The position numbers and the translations under genes are program-made. 64,000 nucleotides of DNA from Cacconaster sp964598495 (GTDB taxonomy: Bacteria > Bacteroidota > Bacteroidia > Bacteroidales > UBA932). This document shows positions 1 through 8,868 of the stretch, one piece after another. Below the pieces are notes generated by a model, which saw nothing but the letters and a program-made list of their open reading frames with translations, was not told the origin of the DNA and made no database searches. The DNA is taken from assembly GCA_964598495.1 (NCBI GenBank), contig CAZRBY010000002.1:62001-126000 (forward strand), written 5' to 3'. How positions within the stretch are numbered: the first letter of the stretch is position 1; every line of letters starts with the position of its first letter.

Positions 1-275
1 CCGATACCGCAAAAGAGACAAACACTTCAACTTCGTACAATGCTTCTGATTTCTGGATGATCCAGATTTTTGCATCTAAAAAACAGGTCAAGCCCGGAGC
101 TCCGGACTTCAAGGGTCTGAAGAATTGTGTCGAAATATTTCAAAACGGCTACTACAAGTACTGTACAGGTAGATATGCTACAAGAGAGGCGGCAGTAGAG
201 GCATTGCCGGGACTTCGGAAGAAGTTTGAAGGAGCCTTTATTGTACATGTTGATAATAATAATCGTATTTTATAA
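1..275 (+). CDS. C-terminal end of a SPOR-domain protein, probably N-acetylmuramoyl-L-alanine amidase (partial)
   Basis: The reading frame is open from the window edge (codons from position 3) to the TAA at 273-275, so the gene begins upstream. About 90 residues are visible. They hold a SPOR-like segment: the FWMIQIFASKK start, a central YYKYCTGRYATREAAVE stretch, and an ending FEGAFIVHVDNN typical of peptidoglycan-binding SPOR domains. In Bacteroidales this domain commonly closes periplasmic amidases that cut septal peptidoglycan, and that is my preferred reading. The catalytic part lies outside the window, so another SPOR protein is possible. The ATG at 57 is internal and is not a start. 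Confidence 0.6.
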   Translation, partial: DTAKETNTSTSYNASDFWMIQIFASKKQVKPGAPDFKGLKNCVEIFQNGYYKYCTGRYATREAAVEALPGLRKKFEGAFIVHVDNNNRIL

Positions 276-506
276 ATTTTCAAAATTATAACCATATCAT
301 TCTCAATGTGATAGAGTGATAAGAGGGGTCAAATCACTGTCTAACAATGGTTTAACCTTTTTAAACTTTTTTGTCATTGATAATGAATAGGTTGTAAAAG
401 TTTTCAAAAAAACAATAGAAAAAAGTTTTTTTTATTACTTTTTTTTTCACCAAATTTGTAGGCCTTAACGGCAAAACACGAGTAGATTTTATCCTATTTA
501 TATTTA
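276..506. other. AT-rich intergenic region upstream of dnaA
   Basis: These 231 bases are very AT-rich, with long T runs at about 426-447. They contain no open reading frame of note. I looked for DnaA boxes (TTATNCACA and close variants) on both strands and saw none, so there is no support here for an origin. A CAAATTTG at 451-458 is only a weak match to the -7 element TAnnTTTG, so the dnaA promoter is not defined. Confidence 0.4.
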
Positions 507-1943
507 ATGAGTTTGTCCAACCACATAGATGTATGGAACAGGTGTCTTTCGATCATACGGGATATTGTCCCGAGACCGAATTATGACACCTGGTTTCAAT
601 CCGTGCGGTCGGTATCTCTTGAGAATTCTACACTGACACTTGCTGTCCCTTCTGATTTTTTCAGAGAATACCTCGAAGAGAATTTTATAGATGTGCTAAA
701 ACTCGCGCTTCGCCGTGAGATCGGGCCTCAGGCCAGACTGATGTATCAAGTCAGCATAGTTGAGGGCGGACAAGTACGACTTCCCGAGCAGAATCGGAAG
801 TCTTACCACAACAACGAGGTTCCAATTCCCGAAGTGGGGGAGAACTACAGCGGCAATCCCTATATCATACCCGGTCTTAGAAAACTTAATATTGATCCTC
901 AGCTCAATCCCCAATACTCATTCTCCAATTTCATTGAAGGTGAATGCAACCGTTTAGGACGTGCTGCGGGTATGAATATCTCCGTCAATCCCGGTCGGAG
1001 CACTTTCAATCCTCTCTTTATTTATGGGGGACCCGGTCTGGGCAAGACACATCTTGCGCAGGCCATCGGAATTGCTATCAAGGAGAAATATCCCGAGAAG
1101 GTAGTGCTCTATGTTTCTGCCAATATTTTCCAGAACCAATATACATCAGCAGCCTGTTCTGCCAAGAGTAATAACAACAATACTCGTGTTGCGGATTTCT
1201 TGAGGTTCTATCAACTCATTGATGTGCTTATCATCGATGATGTCCACGAATTTGCTGATAAAAAAGGGACACAGAATGCCTTTTTCCACATATTCAACTA
1301 TCTACATCAGAGTGGCAAACAACTTATCCTCACATCGGACAAACCACCCGTAGAGCTGCAAGGGCTTGAGCAGCGTCTGTTGTCCCGTTTCAAATGGGGA
1401 CTTTCTGCAGAGCTCCAAATGCCTTCGTACAATACCCGTCTTGAGATACTCAAGTCGAAGAGCGTTAGAGAGGGAGTGGAGATTCCCGAAGAGGTGCTCT
1501 CTTTCGTTGCAAAAAAGGTCAAGACAAACATCCGTGAGCTTGAAGGCACACTATTCTCTCTGATTGCCAGCGCTACATTTGACCGCAAGGAGATTACTCT
1601 GGATCTTGCACGCAACCTTATCGACAAGATTGTAACCGACCACAAAGTCGAGATTACCATCAACCGCATCCAGAACATAGTCTGCAATTACTTCAATATA
1701 ACTACAGACCAATTCTTGTCCAAGACAAGGAAGAGGGAAATCGTGCAGGCAAGACAGATTGCCATGTATCTTAGCCGCAATCTTACAAAGACATCCCTCG
1801 CATCCATAGGCTCCCAACTTGGAGGTAAGGACCACGCCACTGTGCACCATGCCTGTAATACCGTATGCGATCTTATGGATACCGACCGAAATTTCCGCCA
1901 GTATGTGGTCGATATCGAGAAGCAACTAACGGTGATTGACTAG
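507..1943 (+). CDS. dnaA: Chromosomal replication initiator protein DnaA
   Basis: DnaA binds DnaA boxes at the origin and opens the duplex in an ATP-dependent way. The 478 residues match the family's usual length. The N-terminal interaction domain (about 1-90) has the typical IVPRPNYDTWF segment. A variable linker follows, then the AAA+ domain with Walker A GGPGLGKT at 174-181 and Walker B LIIDD at 241-245, and a C-terminal helix-turn-helix carrying the DnaA signature GGKDHATVHHA near 440. The ATG at 507 gives the full N-terminal domain. The next gene is pepD, 36 bp downstream on the same strand. No DnaA boxes were seen next to it, which is not unusual because origin and dnaA are often separated in Bacteroidota. 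Confidence 0.97.
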   Translation: MSLSNHIDVWNRCLSIIRDIVPRPNYDTWFQSVRSVSLENSTLTLAVPSDFFREYLEENFIDVLKLALRREIGPQARLMYQVSIVEGGQVRLPEQNRKSYHNNEVPIPEVGENYSGNPYIIPGLRKLNIDPQLNPQYSFSNFIEGECNRLGRAAGMNISVNPGRSTFNPLFIYGGPGLGKTHLAQAIGIAIKEKYPEKVVLYVSANIFQNQYTSAACSAKSNNNNTRVADFLRFYQLIDVLIIDDVHEFADKKGTQNAFFHIFNYLHQSGKQLILTSDKPPVELQGLEQRLLSRFKWGLSAELQMPSYNTRLEILKSKSVREGVEIPEEVLSFVAKKVKTNIRELEGTLFSLIASATFDRKEITLDLARNLIDKIVTDHKVEITINRIQNIVCNYFNITTDQFLSKTRKREIVQARQIAMYLSRNLTKTSLASIGSQLGGKDHATVHHACNTVCDLMDTDRNFRQYVVDIEKQLTVID

Positions 1944-1979
1944 TATAATAAGTACATACTATAATATATTGCATTCATT

Positions 1980-3416
1980 ATGAAGAGTGAAAAGGTATTG
2001 TCTTTTTTCAAAGAGATAACCCGCATTCCACGTGAATCCGGTCATGAAGAGCAGATTATCAAATATTTGCAGCAGTTTGCAGCCTCACACAATCTCGAGT
2101 GTAAAACCGATAAAGTGGGCAATGTTCTCATAATCAAAGAGGCCTCAAAAGGTTATGAGAATCGTCCTACTGTCATACTGCAGAGTCATTCCGATATGGT
2201 GTGTGAAAAAAACACCGACTCGGCACACGATTTTTCAAAAGATCCCATCAAATATGTCATTGAAGATGGCTGGATGGTTGCGAAAAAGACCACTCTGGGC
2301 GCTGACTGTGGTATAGGAATAGCCGCACAACTCGCCATCCTTGAGGATGATTCGCTGGAGCATGGCAGGATCGAAGCTCTCTTCACTGTTTCGGAAGAGA
2401 CAGGGTTGGATGGTGCAAAGGCACTTAAACCTGGATTTCTAACCGGCAATATCCTCATCAACCTTGATTCCGAAGATGAGGGCGAACTTTTCGTAGGCTG
2501 CGCCGGCGGCATTGATACTACCGCACTCTTCAAATATAAGCCGAAGAAGGTTGATCCCTCTAAAGTTTATACTCGCTTCACCGTACTCGGAGGTCTTGGA
2601 GGTCATAGCGGTGACGATATCGATAAGGGACGCGCCAATGCCGTACAGCTTTTGGGACGCTTTCTCAATCAGTGTTTTGCGAAATTCAAGATTGATCTCT
2701 GCTCTATTGATGGCGGCAACAAGCGCAACGCCATCGCACGCGAGGCCTCGGCTGTAGTTGCCATCCCCAAAAAGAGTGAGGATGCGGTTATTGAGCTCTT
2801 TAACGCTTTTGCAGCTGAAATAAGGAGTGAGTATGCAGTTACTGACCCTGCGGTGAATGCAGTGGCAGAGCCGGTAGTTCGGGAGAATAATGCAATTTCT
2901 ACCGGTGTTGCCAAAAGACTGGTAGCTGGACTTGTAGCAGCTCCTCATGGAGTGCTTGCAATGAGTGCCGAGCTAAAGGGTCTTGTGGAGACCTCCTCCA
3001 ATCTTGCATCTGTAAAAATGGGCAGAGGTAATACTATTCGTATTGGATCAAGTCAGCGCAGTTCCATCAATTCCGCCCGCAGATTTGCAGGTGATCGCTT
3101 TGCGTCTGTTTTTCTGTTAGCCGGTGCTCAGGTGGCCCATGAGTCGGAATATCCGGGATGGAAGCCTAATATGAATTCTCCATTGAAGGATGTCTGTGTG
3201 GATGCTTATGTGCGTCTTTTCGGTCAACAACCAATAGTTCGCGCCATACATGCCGGTCTTGAGTGCGGTCTTTTCCTCGATACCTATCCCAATCTCGATA
3301 TGATCTCTTTCGGACCCACTTTGAGAGGAGTCCATGCTCCGGGAGAGCGTCTGGAGCTTGCTTCGGTCGATAAATTTTGGCTTCTTCTGCTCGAAGTATT
3401 GAGATCTATTAACTAA
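1980..3416 (+). CDS. pepD: Cytosolic aminoacyl-histidine dipeptidase PepD (peptidase family M20C)
   Basis: A cytosolic di-zinc dipeptidase that hydrolyses Xaa-His and many other dipeptides taken up or released by proteolysis. The M20C ligands are all visible: HSDMV (His70, Asp72), LGADCGIG (bridging Asp109), SEETG (general-base Glu139 and ligand Glu140), LDSED (Asp163) and a C-terminal His424 in RAIHAGLECG. The length of 478 is normal for PepD. There is no signal peptide, which fits a cytosolic site. It ends 10 bp before rpe on the same strand, so the two may be co-transcribed. With the C69 dipeptidase and isoaspartyl peptidase elsewhere in the window it suggests active peptide use. Confidence 0.93.
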   Translation: MKSEKVLSFFKEITRIPRESGHEEQIIKYLQQFAASHNLECKTDKVGNVLIIKEASKGYENRPTVILQSHSDMVCEKNTDSAHDFSKDPIKYVIEDGWMVAKKTTLGADCGIGIAAQLAILEDDSLEHGRIEALFTVSEETGLDGAKALKPGFLTGNILINLDSEDEGELFVGCAGGIDTTALFKYKPKKVDPSKVYTRFTVLGGLGGHSGDDIDKGRANAVQLLGRFLNQCFAKFKIDLCSIDGGNKRNAIAREASAVVAIPKKSEDAVIELFNAFAAEIRSEYAVTDPAVNAVAEPVVRENNAISTGVAKRLVAGLVAAPHGVLAMSAELKGLVETSSNLASVKMGRGNTIRIGSSQRSSINSARRFAGDRFASVFLLAGAQVAHESEYPGWKPNMNSPLKDVCVDAYVRLFGQQPIVRAIHAGLECGLFLDTYPNLDMISFGPTLRGVHAPGERLELASVDKFWLLLLEVLRSIN

Positions 3417-3426
3417 TATTATTGCT

Positions 3427-4083
3427 ATGTCACTGATTATCGCCCCTTCGATGCTTTCTGCAGATTTCGCACATCTGTCGGATGATATCCGGATGGTCAA
3501 CGAGAGCAAGGCCGATTGGTTTCATCTCGACATAATGGACGGCCTATTCGTGCCCAATATCTCGTATGGTTTCCCTGTTATAAAGGCAATTGCCTCACTT
3601 GCCAAAAAGCCGCTTGATGCTCATCTGATGATTGTGAATCCCGACAGATATATTGACCGTTTTGCGGAGGTAGGAGTGAGTTGGCTCAGTGTTCATTATG
3701 AGGCTTGTACGCATCTGCACCGAACGGTTCAGTTCATAAAAAGCAGCGGTATGAAGGCAGGTGTCGCCGTCAATCCGCATACTCCGGCATCTTGCCTCGA
3801 GGAGATCATACCTTATTGCGATTATATATTGGTGATGGCAGTAAATCCGGGATTCGGAGGTCAGTCATTTATACCGACTACGGTGAACAAGGTGGCAAGA
3901 CTCTACGCAATGACTTCAAAACTAAACCCTGATTGCATTATTGAGGTGGATGGAGGAGTCAATGAAGCCAACATAGCCTCTTTGGCAGCTGCCGGTGCGA
4001 AAGCTTTTGTTGCAGGTAATTCCGTTTTTACGGCTGAAGACCCTTCTGCAATGATTTCTAAATTACGTAACCAATCTCTTTGA
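3427..4083 (+). CDS. rpe: Ribulose-phosphate 3-epimerase
   Basis: Interconverts ribulose 5-phosphate and xylulose 5-phosphate in the non-oxidative pentose phosphate pathway. The 218-residue TIM barrel has the family signatures in order: APSMLSADF at the N terminus, HLDIMDGLFVPN (metal and catalytic Asp), DAHLMI, the flexible loop VNPGFGGQSF, and the catalytic EVDGGV. It follows pepD by 10 bp. The 3' end overlaps the convergent birA gene by 26 bp (4058-4083), an unusually tight tail-to-tail arrangement with no room for a separate terminator. Confidence 0.96.
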   Translation: MSLIIAPSMLSADFAHLSDDIRMVNESKADWFHLDIMDGLFVPNISYGFPVIKAIASLAKKPLDAHLMIVNPDRYIDRFAEVGVSWLSVHYEACTHLHRTVQFIKSSGMKAGVAVNPHTPASCLEEIIPYCDYILVMAVNPGFGGQSFIPTTVNKVARLYAMTSKLNPDCIIEVDGGVNEANIASLAAAGAKAFVAGNSVFTAEDPSAMISKLRNQSL

Positions 4084-4810
4084 AGGCATAAGCCCTGATT
4101 TCTCCGTTACGTGTTTCTACCTTCAGACGTGCCTGATCGTCGAGGCCGGTGATGCGTGCTTCGAAGCGGTCCCCGGTGGCGCAATCAATATAAGTATGGT
4201 ATTCCCCCTTGCGATAAAGCAGTGCGAGGTAATCATTTTCGAGTTTCCGGGCTTTTCCCGAAATGGCTTGTTTATAGCGTAAGATAACGGACGAGACTAT
4301 ATTAGGTAGCTCCTGCCTGATATCATATTCATTGCCGGTTAGAAGTTTCAAGGATGTGGGATTTGGTGCGCTCGGGTCAAATATTTCTTGATTGATGTTT
4401 ATGCCGATACCTGCAATGCTATATGCCAATTTGTCACATGAAATGCCATTTTCAATGAGTATACCGCATATCTTAAGGTCATTAAAATAGATGTCATTCG
4501 GCCATTTGACGCGGCACATTACACCTCGTTGTGCAAGGTAGTCAACAACGCCTAGTGCGACTGATTTTGATATGACAAACTGATCTTTTGCTGCGATGCT
4601 TTCAGGCTTGAAAAGTATTGAGAATGTGAGGTTTTCGCCTCTTTTGCTCTCCCAGCGGTTGCCTCTCTGACCTCTTCCCGCCGTCTGAAAAAATGCTGCA
4701 TAAACAGTAAGGTCTTCCAGATTATGGCGGTCATTCTGTAATTGTGTGTTGGTGGAATCCGTCTCTTCAAACCATTGAATGTTTAATGTCTCTTTCATTA
4801 ATATCTTCAT
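4058..4810 (-). CDS. birA: Biotin--[acetyl-CoA-carboxylase] ligase
   Basis: Makes biotinyl-AMP and transfers biotin to carrier lysines of carboxylases. The 250 residues cover the catalytic domain only. There is no N-terminal helix-turn-helix, so this is the non-repressor (group I) type. Visible motifs are the adenylate-binding GRGQRG at 45-50, KWPND at 102-106, and KICGILIE just after it. An alternative ATG four codons downstream (4798) is also possible. Its 3' end overlaps rpe, and its 5' end faces rsfS across a short divergent region. Confidence 0.93.
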   Translation of the reverse strand: MKILMKETLNIQWFEETDSTNTQLQNDRHNLEDLTVYAAFFQTAGRGQRGNRWESKRGENLTFSILFKPESIAAKDQFVISKSVALGVVDYLAQRGVMCRVKWPNDIYFNDLKICGILIENGISCDKLAYSIAGIGININQEIFDPSAPNPTSLKLLTGNEYDIRQELPNIVSSVILRYKQAISGKARKLENDYLALLYRKGEYHTYIDCATGDRFEARITGLDDQARLKVETRNGEIRAYAFKEIGYVI

Positions 4811-4837
4811 AATTTTAGGTTGGCTAAAAATTTGCAG

Positions 4838-4845
4838 TATATTTG
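4838..4845 (+). promoter_or_regulatory. -7 promoter element of rsfS
   Basis: TATATTTG matches the Bacteroidota -7 consensus TAnnTTTG and lies 24 nt upstream of the rsfS ATG at 4870. A TTG at 4820-4822 is closer (15 nt) than the usual -33 spacing of about 19-21, so only the -7 part is convincing. The element also shows that the in-frame TTG at 4843 is promoter sequence and not a start codon. Confidence 0.5.
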
Positions 4846-4869
4846 TCGCACCAAGTTAGTAATTTTCAG

Positions 4870-5259
4870 ATGAAGAAAACCAAGAAAGTAAATACAAATG
4901 AGATTGACATCAATCTCAATGAGATAAATATTATAGCCGATGCTATGATGGAGAAGAAGGGCAGGGATGTTATTTCCCTCGATCTGAGGAGCATCAATAC
5001 GGCATTCACAGACCATTTCGTGATCTGCAATGCCGATACGCCTACCCAGGTAGTTGCTATCAGCGACTATGTTGAGGAGATGTTGGAGAAAAAGGTCGGC
5101 AGACCGGCTGTCAGAAAGCAGGGCAGGGAAAATGGATTTTGGATTATTCTCGACTATACGGATATTGTTGTCCATATTTTCAAGACAGAGCAGAGATTGT
5201 TCTACAGACTGGAAGATCTTTGGGCCGATGCTGTGAAAACTGTTTATGAGGAGGTTTGA
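4870..5259 (+). CDS. rsfS: Ribosomal silencing factor RsfS (Iojap family)
   Basis: RsfS binds ribosomal protein uL14 and blocks subunit joining when nutrients run low. The 129 residues include the family core: SLDLRSINTAFTDHFVICNA, then VGRPAVRKQGRENGFWIILDYTDIVVHIF, and a closing LEDLWADA. I chose ATG 4870 over the in-frame TTG at 4843 because the latter falls inside a TATATTTG promoter box. The stop codon at 5257-5259 lies one base before the ftsH start, so the two genes are translationally adjacent. The rsfS-ftsH-cdsA-psd order is common in Bacteroidales. Confidence 0.93.
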   Translation: MKKTKKVNTNEIDINLNEINIIADAMMEKKGRDVISLDLRSINTAFTDHFVICNADTPTQVVAISDYVEEMLEKKVGRPAVRKQGRENGFWIILDYTDIVVHIFKTEQRLFYRLEDLWADAVKTVYEEV

Positions 5260-5260
5260 T

Positions 5261-7225
5261 ATGACTAATAAAACACGCAACACTCGCAATACAGGCAGCG
5301 GTAAGCCATCCGGTAATCTCAACAATAGGAAATCGCCAAGTTGGCTTTTATGGTTTTATATTCTGCTCTTCGTCGGGCTTGGGTATATGTTCCTGACAAG
5401 CAGCGGAGTTGAACCCATCAAGAAGGAATGGATAGAGGTAAAGGCGGAGATACTTCCAAGCGGAGATATTGATAAGGTGGTATATGTGCGTAATGAGCGT
5501 AGAGGCGAGATTTATATCTCCAAGGACAGCATTTCCCAGTACAAAAATATTTTCGGAGGTAAGGAACCAAAGTCAGGCCCCCATTTCTATTTCCTCGTTT
5601 CTGATAAATTCGATGCCGAGGTGGAACTCGAGGCTGCAAGAGAATCACTCGCAGAGGGTAGAAAATTTGATGTTGTGGTGGACGAGAAGCACAATTACTG
5701 GGGCAGAGCCCTGGAGTGGCTGATGTTTCCCTTGCTCTTCATACTCATGTGGTTCCTGCTTTTCCGTCCAATGCGCAACAATATTGGCGGAGGAGCCGGT
5801 GGAGGCATATTCAACGTCGGCAAATCGCAGGCGAAACTCTATGAAAAGGAAAATCATACCAAGATTACCTTTAAAGACGTAGCAGGTCTGGAAGAGGCAA
5901 AAGTTGAAATCATGGAGATTGTAGATTTCCTGAAAAGTCCCAAGAAATATACCTCACTCGGTGGAAAGATTCCAAAAGGAGTACTCCTCGTAGGCCCTCC
6001 AGGCACAGGAAAGACCCTTCTTGCCAAAGCTGTGGCCGGTGAGGCGAATGTCCCTTTCTTCTCAATTTCAGGCTCTGACTTTGTCGAAATGTTTGTTGGA
6101 GTAGGAGCATCAAGGGTACGTGACCTCTTCAAACAGGCAAAGGAAAAGGCGCCATGCATTGTATTTATCGATGAAATCGACGCCGTAGGTCGTGCCAGAA
6201 GCAAAAATGCAGGTTTCTCTTCAAATGACGAACGCGAGAACACTCTTAACCAGCTGCTTACGGAAATGGACGGCTTCGGCTCCAATTCCGGAGTTATAAT
6301 ACTTGCTGCTACGAACAGGCCGGATATACTCGACAAGGCACTGATGAGGGCAGGTCGCTTTGACCGTCAAATACATGTGGATCTTCCTGAACTTAAAGAA
6401 CGTCTCGAGATATTCAAGGTACATCTTCGCAATCTTAAGCTCGTCAGCGGCTTTGACATAGATTTCCTTGCCAAGCAAACTCCGGGATTTTCGGGTGCGG
6501 ATATAGCGAATGTGTGCAACGAAGCAGCTCTTATTGCTGCCAGAAAGGACAAGGATTTTATAGATAAACAGGATTTCCTCGATGCAATCGACAGGATAGT
6601 GGGAGGTCTGGAGCGTAAGAGCAAAATCATTTCTCCCGAGGAAAAACGCACCATTGCGTACCACGAGGCGGGTCACGCTACCGTAAGTTGGCTATTGCCC
6701 AATGCCAATCCTTTGCTCAAAGTTACTATAATTCCACGTGGACAGGCACTTGGTGCAGCTTGGTATCTCCCCGAGGAGCGTAATCTCACAACAACCGAGC
6801 AATTGATGGATGAGATGGCCAGCACTATCGCAGGTAGAGTAGCTGAAGAGATAATTAATGGAAAAATTTCCACCGGAGCACTCAGTGACCTTGAGAAGCT
6901 GACCAAACAGGCTTATGCAATGGTTACTTACTTCGGCATGAGTGAAAAAGTGGGCAACATCTCTTTCTATGACTCTACCGGACGCTCGGAGATGATTCTT
7001 GCCAAGCCATATAGCGAAAAGACTGCGGAACTTATCGACGCAGAGGTTAAGAAACTCATTGACCAGGCTCACAAGACTGCTACGCGCGTTCTAACAGAGA
7101 ACCGAGAAGGATTTGAGCAACTTGCAGAACTGCTTCTCGAGAAAGAAGTTATTTTCTCAGAGGATCTCGAAAAGATTTTCGGCCCCCGCAAAGGAGGCAA
7201 GGATCCCAATAAAATGCTTGAATAG
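5261..7225 (+). CDS. ftsH: ATP-dependent zinc metalloprotease FtsH
   Basis: Membrane-anchored AAA+ protease that degrades misassembled membrane proteins and short-lived regulators. Two transmembrane segments (about 28-47 and the region of WLMFPLLFILMWFLLF near 145-165) flank a periplasmic domain. Walker A GPPGTGKT spans 245-252. The second region of homology and an intact protease site HEAGH (His468, Glu469, His472) follow, with Asp543 in the position of the third zinc ligand. The start at 5261 has a GAGGAGG Shine-Dalgarno-like run just upstream. An earlier in-frame ATG at 5246 overlaps that run and rsfS and is less likely. cdsA follows after 3 bp. Confidence 0.96.
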   Translation: MTNKTRNTRNTGSGKPSGNLNNRKSPSWLLWFYILLFVGLGYMFLTSSGVEPIKKEWIEVKAEILPSGDIDKVVYVRNERRGEIYISKDSISQYKNIFGGKEPKSGPHFYFLVSDKFDAEVELEAARESLAEGRKFDVVVDEKHNYWGRALEWLMFPLLFILMWFLLFRPMRNNIGGGAGGGIFNVGKSQAKLYEKENHTKITFKDVAGLEEAKVEIMEIVDFLKSPKKYTSLGGKIPKGVLLVGPPGTGKTLLAKAVAGEANVPFFSISGSDFVEMFVGVGASRVRDLFKQAKEKAPCIVFIDEIDAVGRARSKNAGFSSNDERENTLNQLLTEMDGFGSNSGVIILAATNRPDILDKALMRAGRFDRQIHVDLPELKERLEIFKVHLRNLKLVSGFDIDFLAKQTPGFSGADIANVCNEAALIAARKDKDFIDKQDFLDAIDRIVGGLERKSKIISPEEKRTIAYHEAGHATVSWLLPNANPLLKVTIIPRGQALGAAWYLPEERNLTTTEQLMDEMASTIAGRVAEEIINGKISTGALSDLEKLTKQAYAMVTYFGMSEKVGNISFYDSTGRSEMILAKPYSEKTAELIDAEVKKLIDQAHKTATRVLTENREGFEQLAELLLEKEVIFSEDLEKIFGPRKGGKDPNKMLE

Positions 7226-7228
7226 CCT

Positions 7229-8110
7229 ATGAGTTCTCTCTCAAAGCGCATAATAAGCGGCATCATCTTTTTTATAGTGGTTGCCGGTACACTGCTATGC
7301 AGGTGTACTTTTCTGCCTCTAATGGTGGCGATAGGAGCGCTGATGATGAGTGAGTACTATTCTTTGACTTTGGGTAAGCGCTTTTTCATCGAGCAAATAC
7401 TTATGATTTTGGCCGTGGCTTCGGCCATTGTGCTGCTCTTTTTGACCTTTGCTATAGGCTTAGACTACAAATATCTGCTCCTGACATCTATACCTGTTCT
7501 CGCTACCTGCGTTTCTTTTATTTACTCGTCTACAAAAGATTTACGCAGAGGTGAGACCGATAGAGGAGTATCTCCCGATACTATAAACAATGCGGCGCAA
7601 TTGATGATGCCTGTGCTCTATATCGCACTCCCGCTGCTTCTTGCACAGTTTCTGGTATTCGACAAGGAGGGTGGCTACACCCCCTGGCTGCTACTTGGCG
7701 TTTTTATACTTATCTGGCTCAATGATGTCGGTGCATACATGTTCGGGATGCTGCTGGGACAGCGTAAGGATAGCCGTAAACTCTTTCCGAGCGTTTCTCC
7801 TAAGAAGTCATGGGTCGGGTTCTGGGGAGGTGCGCTGATTACCTTTTTGGTTTCAATTCTGCTCTATTATCTAACCGATAGTTTTTCACTTCTTCATATT
7901 TCCTGGTGGCATTGGCTGGTTATGGCCGCTATAGTTTCACTCTTCGGTCTATTTGGAGACCTCTTCGAGTCTTTGCTCAAGAGGGCGTGCAATGTCAAGG
8001 ATTCAGGCAATATCATGCCCGGCCACGGTGGTCTCCTCGATCGTTTTGACGCGACGCTTTTTGTAATTCCGGTGATTGTGCTCTATCTCAAGCTCGTTTG
8101 TGTTATTTGA
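7229..8110 (+). CDS. cdsA: Phosphatidate cytidylyltransferase CdsA
   Basis: Makes CDP-diacylglycerol from phosphatidic acid and CTP, the branch-point precursor for phosphatidylserine and phosphatidylglycerol. The 293-residue protein is strongly hydrophobic with about eight membrane segments. It carries the SPKKSWVGFWGG loop and the C-terminal signature FGDLFESLLKRACNVKDSG, followed by PGHGGLLDRFD. It lies 3 bp after ftsH and 37 bp before psd, so the phospholipid genes sit in one probable transcript with rsfS and ftsH. Confidence 0.95.
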   Translation: MSSLSKRIISGIIFFIVVAGTLLCRCTFLPLMVAIGALMMSEYYSLTLGKRFFIEQILMILAVASAIVLLFLTFAIGLDYKYLLLTSIPVLATCVSFIYSSTKDLRRGETDRGVSPDTINNAAQLMMPVLYIALPLLLAQFLVFDKEGGYTPWLLLGVFILIWLNDVGAYMFGMLLGQRKDSRKLFPSVSPKKSWVGFWGGALITFLVSILLYYLTDSFSLLHISWWHWLVMAAIVSLFGLFGDLFESLLKRACNVKDSGNIMPGHGGLLDRFDATLFVIPVIVLYLKLVCVI

Positions 8111-8147
8111 TCGGATTGCATATCTTTGAGTCCAAATTAATTCATTT

Positions 8148-8801
8148 ATGAGAATTCACAAAGAAGGCCATACCATTATAATCCTCAATTTCCTGATTTG
8201 GGCGGTAATTACCGGACTCTGTTTTATTTTTTGTAAAAATACGGTTGTCAATTGGATTGTAGCGGGTGTCGCTCTTTTTTTGTCGCTTTTCATGATGTGT
8301 TTTTTCAGAGTTCCCGTTCGTGAGGCGGTTATAGATGATTCTCTGGTTATATCTCCGGGAGATGGCAAGGTGGTCAATGTTAAAGAGGTTGAGGAGAATG
8401 AGTATTTCGGTGAAAAATGTATATGCATCTCTATTTTCCTTACCTTTTTCAACGTACATATTACCTGGTTTCCCGTAGGAGGTGTTGTGAAGTATTATAA
8501 ATACCATCCGGGCAAATATATTTTCGCTTTCCATCCCAAATCTTCGGAAAAAAATGAACGAACGACTATTGTCATACGGACCGATTCGGGCAATGAAGTC
8601 ATGTTTCGCCAGATAGCCGGTATCGTAGCAAGACGCGTAGTCTGCTATGCAAAGGAGAGCGAGTATTTCGGGCAGACTTCAGAGGCCGGTTTTATCAAAT
8701 TCGGTTCAAGGCTTGACCTCTTCCTCCCTTTGGGTACGGAGGTTCTTGTTAAAAAGGGAGATAAGGTTGCCGGTCAAACCTCGGTCCTGGCAAAGTTTTA
8801 G
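8148..8801 (+). CDS. psd: Phosphatidylserine decarboxylase (short, archaeal-type)
   Basis: Produces phosphatidylethanolamine, the main zwitterionic lipid, from phosphatidylserine. At 217 residues it is the short form without the long N-terminal extension of the E. coli enzyme. Hydrophobic segments occupy residues 10-60. The conserved FNVHITWFPVGG region, the HPGKY loop and the C-terminal FGSR self-cleavage site (pyruvoyl group formed on the Ser) are present. Placement directly after cdsA supports the role. The gene ends beside a heptamer repeat and a strong bidirectional terminator. Confidence 0.93.
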   Translation: MRIHKEGHTIIILNFLIWAVITGLCFIFCKNTVVNWIVAGVALFLSLFMMCFFRVPVREAVIDDSLVISPGDGKVVNVKEVEENEYFGEKCICISIFLTFFNVHITWFPVGGVVKYYKYHPGKYIFAFHPKSSEKNERTTIVIRTDSGNEVMFRQIAGIVARRVVCYAKESEYFGQTSEAGFIKFGSRLDLFLPLGTEVLVKKGDKVAGQTSVLAKF

Positions 8802-8803
8802 TT

Positions 8804-8838
8804 ACTACCCACTACTTACTACAGACTACATACTAAAA
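8804..8838. repeat. 7-nt periodic repeat, five units of ACTACNN
   Basis: Five consecutive units begin with ACT at 8804, 8811, 8818, 8825 and 8832, exactly 7 nt apart. On the other strand they read NNGTAGT, the same family as the large array at 17.2 kb. The array begins 2 bp after the psd stop codon and runs into the terminator hairpin. Confidence 0.75.
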
Positions 8839-8866
8839 AAAAATCACCCGTGAGGGTGATTTTTTT
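8835..8866. terminator. Bidirectional Rho-independent terminator between psd and the SusD gene
   Basis: ATCACCC (8843-8849) pairs with GGGTGAT (8854-8860) around a GTGA loop. The stem is extended by A6 on the left and T6 on the right, so it can stop transcription from both the plus-strand psd and the minus-strand susCD genes. Confidence 0.85.
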
Positions 8867-8868
8867 AA

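Noticed and set aside
276..506. Replication origin next to dnaA
   Set aside because: AT-rich, but no DnaA boxes were found on either strand.
4843..4869. TTG start for rsfS extending the protein by nine residues
   Set aside because: The TTG is the end of a TATATTTG promoter box, and the added residues are not family-like.
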